A DNA stretch of 40,026 bases, taken from positions 1 to 40,026 of the forward strand of contig JAFGEX010000306.1 in NCBI GenBank assembly GCA_016931355.1, read 5' to 3'. The DNA comes from a bacterium. Its GTDB lineage: Bacteria > Zhuqueibacterota > QNDG01 > JABMRT01. The translations under genes and the position numbers were made by a program. Shown here piece after piece: positions 34,913-40,026 of this stretch. The notes under the pieces were generated by a model that saw only the letters and a program-made list of their open reading frames with translations, was not told the origin of the DNA and did not search any database. Within the stretch, counting starts at the first letter, position 1. Each line of letters opens with the position of its first letter.

Positions 34913-36592
34913 TCATTCCAGAAGCACAGCGCCGGCCTTCGCCCCTGCATCGAATTCGACAGGCTTTTGAAGCTGATCAAGATCGATGCCGGTCAGGCGG
35001 ATGTTGCCGGAAGCCTCTCCTGTGACCCTGAGAAACAGACCGGATTCCGGCTGAAAAAATCCGCCGCGCACAGTGACGTTCGTGCTCTGAATGACGTGGA
35101 ACACAGGCCGTGATTGGGGAAGGAATGTGCAATCCCTGAGTTCCACGCTGTCCGCGTCCGCGATGAATACGCCGCGCCCGGAAAAGACGGATACATTCTC
35201 AAGGACCATGTTCCGTATTTTCATCTCCGGCAGGCCGTTAATGACCACGGCCCGATCTGCGCCGTCGCATACGATGTTCCTGGCGTGGAAGTCCCTGAAC
35301 CGCGGGGTCAGGTCCGTCACAGCCTCCGCCTGCCTGACCGTCAGGTCCTTCACCGCTTCGGCCTCGGGGGCGCCGCCGGAATAGTACATATCGAAAAGGA
35401 TGGCGTCGGTTTTGATCCCGCGCATCTGTATGCCGTCGAAATAAACGTTTTCTACAAGCCCGCCCCTGCTGCGCGCGGACTTGAAACGGAGGCCCACGTC
35501 CGTACCGTTAAAAATGCAGTTGCGGACCAGGACATTCTGAACCCCCCCGTAGCTCTCGCTGCCTATGACGAATCCGCCGTGCGCCTTGAACACATGACAG
35601 TCCGCCACAACGATGTTTTTGCACGAAGGCCCCGGCTCCTGACCGTCCGCCAGGTCCGCGGGCTTGAGGCAGATGCCGTCGTCCCCCACATCCACCGTGC
35701 AATTGTATATCACCACGTTGCGGCAGGACCTCGGATCGATCCCGTCCGTGTTCTGCCCGTATTCCGGGGAGAACACGCTGACGTTTCGGATGATGACATT
35801 TTCGCAATGGGAGGGGACGATATGGAACTTGGGCGAGTTAATGAAGGACGGGCCGTCCAGCAGAACGCCCCGGCATTGTTCCAGATGAACCAGGTGCGGC
35901 CGGAGGTATTCCTTTGTTTTTTCAAAATCCTCCTTCGAAGGCGTCCCTTTGGCAATCCGGGCCTGTTCGAGGATGTCCATCCCGTCCAGCGCCTCCCGGG
36001 ACGGCCACCATTGCTCCCCGTCCCCGGTGACAACGCCACCCGATGCGACGAGAGCCTTCCACTGCTTTTCCGTCATGTCGATCTTCTTCACATAACGCCA
36101 GTTTTCCCCGGCGCCGTCGAAAATGCCTCCGCCCGTGACCGCGATGTTTTCCGCCTTGTACGCGTAAAGCGGCGGCGTGATGATCCATCGCTTCGATTTG
36201 CCGTTGAATCCGGCAATCAAAGGGAAATCCGAAATGCGCCCGCTGAACTGGACGAGCGCCCCCCTCTCCACGCGCAGGTTGATGTTGCTCTCCAGCCTGA
36301 TCGGCCCGGTCAGCCAGGTCCCCGTGGGGATGACGATCGTGCCGCCGCCGGATTTGACACAGGATGAAATCGCTTCCGCAATCGCCTGTGTGTTCAGGGT
36401 GCGGCCGTCCGCAACAGCCCCGAATTCCGTGATGTTCACGGTGTTTTCAGGAAACCGCGGCTCCTCCAGTGCAGGCATGGGAAACGGTAGTTCCGCGATA
36501 ATGTCCTTCAGCTGTTTCGGCCCGGAATGCAGGTCCAGGGCGGCGCACAGCAACGATAAAATAAACGGGGCCATAATTCTTTTTCTTGTCAT
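34913..36592 (-). CDS. Secreted GH28 polygalacturonase-like hydrolase
   Basis: 559 residues from ATG 36592, just after AAAGGAAGAGGAAG. The frame is open 120 codons further upstream, but that part is repeat sequence and the signal peptide (~1-20, ILSLLCAALD) would be internal. A pectate-lyase-like N-terminal strand set (VNITEFGAVADG) leads into the beta-helix with the GH28 catalytic motifs: N281-T-D283-G, G-D304-D305-G, H338 in AHGGFVIGSE (G/S-H-G in the family) and R369-F-K371 (usually R-I-K). It hydrolyses alpha-galacturonides, perhaps from the chain end, in the periplasm or outside; no T9SS tail is present. The downstream gene is GH39. Confidence 0.92.
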   Translation of the reverse strand: MTRKRIMAPFILSLLCAALDLHSGPKQLKDIIAELPFPMPALEEPRFPENTVNITEFGAVADGRTLNTQAIAEAISSCVKSGGGTIVIPTGTWLTGPIRLESNINLRVERGALVQFSGRISDFPLIAGFNGKSKRWIITPPLYAYKAENIAVTGGGIFDGAGENWRYVKKIDMTEKQWKALVASGGVVTGDGEQWWPSREALDGMDILEQARIAKGTPSKEDFEKTKEYLRPHLVHLEQCRGVLLDGPSFINSPKFHIVPSHCENVIIRNVSVFSPEYGQNTDGIDPRSCRNVVIYNCTVDVGDDGICLKPADLADGQEPGPSCKNIVVADCHVFKAHGGFVIGSESYGGVQNVLVRNCIFNGTDVGLRFKSARSRGGLVENVYFDGIQMRGIKTDAILFDMYYSGGAPEAEAVKDLTVRQAEAVTDLTPRFRDFHARNIVCDGADRAVVINGLPEMKIRNMVLENVSVFSGRGVFIADADSVELRDCTFLPQSRPVFHVIQSTNVTVRGGFFQPESGLFLRVTGEASGNIRLTGIDLDQLQKPVEFDAGAKAGAVLLE

Positions 36593-36655
36593 CTTCCTCT
36601 TCCTTTGATACATACGGGCCGGGTCCATGCGGCGCATCTTCAGGCAAGAAGCTGC

Positions 36656-36775
36656 GATTGAAGCTGCCGGCAGCTCGCTGCCGGGGAATTTTCGATCTGC
36701 GAGGAAAAGACATTTGTGTCCGCTCGCTGATCCTGGGGCAAGCCTAAAAGGAATGCGCCCGCTGACAGATTCAAT
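36656..36775 (+). repeat. Dispersed intergenic repeat, copy C
   Basis: Starts GATTGAAGCTGCCGG, contains CTCGCTGCCGGGGAATTTTC, TCCGCTCGCTGATCC, GCAAGCCTAAAAG and ends GCGCCCGCTGACAGATTCAA. It occupies the gap between the C39-like gene and GH28. Its right end overlaps the last codons of the C39-like gene: the TCA of GATTCAAT (36771-36773) is that gene's TGA stop. Confidence 0.75.
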
Positions 36776-37307
36776 CCATATGCTCCGCAGTCCTTTCGGC
36801 GGGTTTCTTTCCCTGTAAAACCATGCCGAACTGTTCGTAATCCAGTTTCCGGATCGCATCGCGGTCATGCCATCGCGCCAGGAACTCGTATTCCCGGAGC
36901 CAGGTCCTTCGGAAAGACGAGGGATCTTCAAAAAGAAGGACGCCCTTGCCATGGCCGATCACAATGGCATAATGCCCGTCATCGTAATTGACCCGCCACT
37001 CCTTCAAAGTCAGAAACCGTTCCGCCCAGGCCTGCAACAGAACAATGACAGGATATCCCGCATCCACGCTCCGTTTGACCTCGCCGATGGTCCAGGGCTG
37101 CCGCGCTTCCACCTGGAATCCGTATTTCTTCGCCACCTGTATCATCCGGTCCACGCGGGTACCGTCCTTGCCCGTTCCCAGGTCCTTGATGAGTTCGCCC
37201 TCCCGCGTATCAATGCCGTAATACGCCATCACGGTTTGCAGGGCCTTGGCCCCGCAGTCGTAATCGAATGTCTGCCTGCCGATGTGCAGATCGATCAATG
37301 CGCCCAT
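36771..37307 (-). CDS. C39-like peptidase domain protein, cytoplasmic
   Basis: 178 residues; GGAGG lies ~10 bases before ATG 37307, which is inside the end of the upstream gene (13-bp overlap). The whole protein is a papain-fold C39-type domain: Q12 and C18 in RQTFDYDCGAKAL, then AYYGIDTREGELIKDLGTG, GYPVIVLLQAW, H112 in DDGHYAIVIG and D128 in LLFEDPSS. C39 domains cut double-glycine leaders when fused to ABC exporters; this one is free, has no signal peptide and no transporter beside it, so it may process or degrade another peptide. The stop codon is supplied by repeat copy C. Confidence 0.82.
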   Translation of the reverse strand: MGALIDLHIGRQTFDYDCGAKALQTVMAYYGIDTREGELIKDLGTGKDGTRVDRMIQVAKKYGFQVEARQPWTIGEVKRSVDAGYPVIVLLQAWAERFLTLKEWRVNYDDGHYAIVIGHGKGVLLFEDPSSFRRTWLREYEFLARWHDRDAIRKLDYEQFGMVLQGKKPAERTAEHMD

Positions 37308-38086
37308 GACGGATGATCCTCCCGGACCCTGCAGACAGCCGCGTAAACCGATTCCGCGAACGCGCGTCGCAGCCTGTTGAGGGCCTCCACGTTGGGGGTT
37401 CGATCGGGATTCATATACAAATGATCGTTGGTTTCCTGAAGGATGGCCGGAACCCGGCGGCCGACCCGGCCTGCGGCATTGACGGAGTGTTCGGAACAGA
37501 CGTGGCCGTACACCTTGAAATATTGCGACGCGTTCACCGTCACCCGGGCTTCGGGGAGTCTTTTCCGGAGTTCCACCGCATAGGCCTCCAGGTAACCATC
37601 AGGGCAGAATCGCCGCGGCTTTTCGTCCAGCGGTGAATCTTGGAAATTCATCAGGTCGATCTGTTTGTCCGATACGCCCCGGGCGGACACCGTGGAATGG
37701 CCCTCCAGCATGAATGTCATCCCGGAGGCGATGTCATTTCCGACGGATTGGTGAAACGAAGCAAGATATTTTCGGGACATCTCCTCCCGCAGCTCATGGC
37801 CCGGTTCCCGGTTTTCCCGGTACACCGGTTCGCCGAAAACATCCTTCAAGGGGACGCTGTCCTCGATCCTGTCCGGATGCCGGTTGGCTTCAAGAATGAG
37901 GCTGCAGTAAGGGAACACGACATGCCTGTTTCCCAGTATATCCCTGAAATCATACAGCCAGTCCGTGTACCAGTCCACGTTCCGGATCAATTCAGGGAAA
38001 CGCGCCGAAAGACTGTCCAGGGGGATTTCCGCGGGGATCACGATGCCGCTGTGCGGAATGACCACCAGCAGATCTTCAAGCCGCAT
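37295..38086 (-). CDS. N-formylglutamate amidohydrolase family protein
   Basis: 263 residues from ATG 38086, eight bases after GAGGTG; the longer frame has no site. Family features: LLVVIPHSG at the start, RHVVFPYCSLILEANRHP with the R-x-P-D substrate region, FMLEGHSTVS (metal/acid-like E-x-H), and the C-terminal YGHVCSEHS and ILQETNDHLYM. Such zinc-dependent hydrolases remove formyl from N-formyl-glutamate in histidine breakdown; no hut genes are in the window, so the role may be different. Overlaps the start of the C39-like gene. Confidence 0.85.
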   Translation of the reverse strand: MRLEDLLVVIPHSGIVIPAEIPLDSLSARFPELIRNVDWYTDWLYDFRDILGNRHVVFPYCSLILEANRHPDRIEDSVPLKDVFGEPVYRENREPGHELREEMSRKYLASFHQSVGNDIASGMTFMLEGHSTVSARGVSDKQIDLMNFQDSPLDEKPRRFCPDGYLEAYAVELRKRLPEARVTVNASQYFKVYGHVCSEHSVNAAGRVGRRVPAILQETNDHLYMNPDRTPNVEALNRLRRAFAESVYAAVCRVREDHPSWAH

Positions 38087-38130
38087 CACATTGACACCTC
38101 GCCGCGTGATTCCTGTTTTAACTTCCGTGC

Positions 38131-38150
38131 ACGCTTGAAAGTGCGTGGCA
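38131..38150. other. Hairpin motif upstream of the N-formylglutamate hydrolase gene
   Basis: CACGC (38130-38134) and GCGTG (38143-38147) flank TTGAAAGT; 44 bp upstream of ATG 38086 and directly after the subtilase stop. See the similar motif at 34821-34840. Confidence 0.3.
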
Positions 38151-38154
38151 GTTT

Positions 38155-40026
38155 TTAGTACCGGATGTACAAAGGTGTTACTGCAGCGGTCCGGCCGGTC
38201 GCATCGTCCCTGAACCGGATCTCCCCCCAAATGCCGCATCCGGCCGGCGGCACGCGCGGCGCCTTTTCCAGTTTGAACTCAAGCCCGGCCGGTACATCCG
38301 GAAAAATTTCGAATCCATCCTTGCCGCTGAATTCCACTGAAACCGGTATCGTTTCGTTCAGGAGATGGGTCATCGTCAGATCCATCTCCCAGAGTTCCCC
38401 GTCGTTCTCCGGCAATGCGAACCCGGCCCAGATCTCGAGCGTGTATTTACCCGGCTTCTTCGGAAAAAAGGAAAAGTTCAGGCTGCGGTTGGTCATGCTC
38501 TCGTCTTTCAGGATGACGTCATTTTCATCCAGGATATTGACGGCCAGATCGGTGAACAGGCCCCACGTCTCCCGGGATACGCTCATTTCAAAGTCAACAC
38601 GCCTGGTTCCTTCATCCACGCCGAAGGACACATGGTTTTTATCCGCCAGGAATTCCTGCTTCTCCGTTTTGCGGTACCCGGAGATGATCCCCTCAGCCGA
38701 TCCCGAAAAACAGCCGAACCGGCTCACCGCCGTAATCCGGCCCCTGGGTTTTTCCCCGCTCTCGTAGGTCCAGACGGTCACGGTATCCGGAACAGTCTCC
38801 AATCCGTCGAAACGGACCGAAAGATCGTAGGTGGAGGGTTTGGCGACATTGTGGAAAGCCAGCGGGATGAGTTCCCATATGCCGGGCTTCAGTCTTTTGC
38901 CTCCAATGGTCAGCCGTTTCGGCTCCCTGCTTTCCGGATCGAGGGCGGAAAGGTGCCCTTTCTCTACGCCTTCCGGATCGAATACGTAGCATTCAATTCC
39001 GCTGAACCGGCCGGAGGATGCCGCGATCTCGATGTGCATGGCCGATGCGCCTGGAGGGACCTGCACAAAATACCGGTGGTTCTGCCCGGACTTGAGCGTC
39101 TTGCCGTTCACGGCGAAAGAGTACGAATTGCTTTCTGAAGGCAGATGGGGGACGATCACGGTCACGGGGATCTGGAATTCCGCCACATGGACGCCGGGCC
39201 CGGACTTCGGAAAGGCGGATACAACGCCCGTGTAGAGGCCGGGCTGTTTCATCAAATCGCGCTTGAAATAAATGCCGATTCTCGCCTCGCCTTCTCCGCG
39301 GATGTAGGTGGAGGATTTGTCCGTTTTGATCCAGGGCTGGTCCGCTTTGAGATTAAACGCCCGGTAGAATACGGCCTTGTCATCCGCCTTGATATCCCTG
39401 GGAAAAATCGCCTTCACCGTGACGGTTTGCTTTTTGTAATCCGCAGGGAAATAGGTCCCCGTCCTCCAAAAAACGGCCGGGCCCTTCTGATCCAGGGCGT
39501 TCGGGCTCAATGTGCGGATTTCATAATCGAGGACTTTCTCCGCTTCCCTAAGGCTCGCGTACATTTTGAGTATTTCGAAAGCAGCGGGGATGTTGATGAC
39601 CCCGGTTCCCTGATCCAGCCGCGTATAACCCGGTATGGGCCTGGCGCTCTGTTTGAGGGCCCTCTTGATCAAGGCGCCGTTCCAGGGGATGTCCTGCTGA
39701 ATGCAGGCGCTGATCAGAACAGCCGCTGCTCCGGCTGCCTGGGGGCAGGCCATGGACGTGCCCCACATATTCTCTCCCTTTGCGTGCATGGGTACGGATG
39801 AGGACGCTGCGCCCGGCGCTGCACAGTCCGGCTTGTCCGCTTCCCCGCCGCGGGAGTTGAAATGAAAGACCCGGTCTCCGTCATTGGCGAATCCATATGA
39901 ATCCCGCGCGCTGCCCTCGGGGAGCATGGCTGCGACGGACAGGATGCGTTCGGCGCAGGAAGGATTTCCGGAGCTGGAAAGCCCCGGCCCCTCGTTGCCG
40001 CCCGAGACCACGACCAGAACGTTTTC
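38155..40026 (-). CDS. Subtilisin-like S8 peptidase, tripeptidyl-peptidase-II-like (5' part outside window)
   Basis: The frame is open to the right edge; the visible part begins ENVLVVVSGGNEGPG, the subtilase oxyanion-hole strand with its Asn. The catalytic Ser is in MWGTSMACPQAAGAAA, about 90 residues on. The Asp and His of the triad would lie upstream, outside the window. After the protease (LDQGTGVINIPAAFE) come ~450 residues of beta-sandwich domains, with RRYFVQVPPGAS-like 'HRYFVQVPPGASAMHIEI' and 'YIRGEGEARIGIYFKR' resembling the linker and C-terminal domains of tripeptidyl peptidase II. No T9SS tail: the end reads TPLYIRY. The other end gives no signal-peptide information. It is upstream of FGase on the same strand, with a 68-bp gap. 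Confidence 0.82.
   Translation of the reverse strand, partial: ENVLVVVSGGNEGPGLSSSGNPSCAERILSVAAMLPEGSARDSYGFANDGDRVFHFNSRGGEADKPDCAAPGAASSSVPMHAKGENMWGTSMACPQAAGAAAVLISACIQQDIPWNGALIKRALKQSARPIPGYTRLDQGTGVINIPAAFEILKMYASLREAEKVLDYEIRTLSPNALDQKGPAVFWRTGTYFPADYKKQTVTVKAIFPRDIKADDKAVFYRAFNLKADQPWIKTDKSSTYIRGEGEARIGIYFKRDLMKQPGLYTGVVSAFPKSGPGVHVAEFQIPVTVIVPHLPSESNSYSFAVNGKTLKSGQNHRYFVQVPPGASAMHIEIAASSGRFSGIECYVFDPEGVEKGHLSALDPESREPKRLTIGGKRLKPGIWELIPLAFHNVAKPSTYDLSVRFDGLETVPDTVTVWTYESGEKPRGRITAVSRFGCFSGSAEGIISGYRKTEKQEFLADKNHVSFGVDEGTRRVDFEMSVSRETWGLFTDLAVNILDENDVILKDESMTNRSLNFSFFPKKPGKYTLEIWAGFALPENDGELWEMDLTMTHLLNETIPVSVEFSGKDGFEIFPDVPAGLEFKLEKAPRVPPAGCGIWGEIRFRDDATGRTAAVTPLYIRY

Noticed and set aside
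36593-36952. N-terminal extension of the GH28 frame
   Set aside because: The extra 120 codons translate repeat copy C, and the signal peptide and binding site point to ATG 36592.
37390-37415. GGTTCGATC-like stretch resembling a tRNA T-arm
   Set aside because: It lies within the N-formylglutamate hydrolase coding sequence and has no acceptor or anticodon arms around it.
1-40026. CRISPR arrays, tRNA genes, insertion-sequence transposases or prophage genes
   Set aside because: No regularly spaced direct repeats, no cloverleaf with a T-arm, and no transposase, integrase or phage structural motif was seen on either strand.

Overview
The window is a gene-dense stretch (26 protein genes, no rRNA or tRNA seen) from a GC-rich Gram-negative bacterium. 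Four secreted proteins end in the C-terminal sorting domain of the type IX secretion system (T9SS): a YPNPFN- or PNPFN-type motif followed by a beta-sandwich ending in K-M-L/V-L-hydrophobic-K/R. That system is restricted to the Bacteroidota/FCB lineage. The high GC, the KSB1/Calditrichota-like style of these tails and the TIGR03545/TIGR03546-like gene pair suggest an uncultured FCB-group bacterium rather than a classical Bacteroides. This placement is inference. No SusC/SusD pair, transposase, phage gene or CRISPR array is visible.

Layout. Positions 1-4.7 kb (+) carry the end of a clan GH-A glycoside hydrolase with a T9SS tail and a secreted multidomain esterase. Positions 5.1-10.1 kb (-) carry a compact run of mostly intracellular or envelope genes: a carboxymuconolactone decarboxylase-like protein, a YprB-type RNase H-like nuclease with TPR, a TIGR03546-like membrane protein, a TIGR03545-like AsmA-style anchored protein and an MBL-fold hydrolase. 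Positions 10.4-17.4 kb (+) carry a lipoprotein dipeptidase (M19), a translationally coupled PLP-homeostasis protein, a very long cytoplasmic GH13 amylase-family enzyme and a secreted M28 peptidase with a T9SS tail. Positions 17.5-26.2 kb (-) carry a small membrane protein, a giant CotH-kinase/lamin-tail T9SS protein, an outer-membrane barrel-like protein, a secreted protein with an HEEGH motif, and a papain-like peptidase. Positions 26.3-40 kb (-) carry DUF488, hemerythrin, an apiosidase-like glycosidase, a GNAT-HDAC fusion, pectate lyase, GH39, GH28, a C39-like protein, N-formylglutamate amidohydrolase and the C-terminal part of a tripeptidyl-peptidase-II-like subtilase.

How the parts may work together. 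Apiosidase-like enzyme, PL1, GH39 and GH28 lie within 10 kb on one strand, and together with the esterase and GH-A enzyme at the other end they look like a pectin/hemicellulose-degrading set. Only the lyase (and the GH-A enzyme) carries a T9SS tail, so polymer cutting may occur at the surface and oligosaccharide trimming in the periplasm. The window is also rich in peptidases of different clans (M19, M28, C1, C39-like, S8, a possible HEEGH metallopeptidase), which suggests a polymer-scavenging lifestyle.

The most unusual non-coding signal is a family of short dispersed intergenic repeats that share an end containing GCTGTCAGATTCAA, with about five direct and two or three inverted copies in 40 kb. 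Three of them separate consecutive genes of the pectin cluster, and one supplies the stop codon of a gene. Additional REP-like hairpins are scattered between genes.
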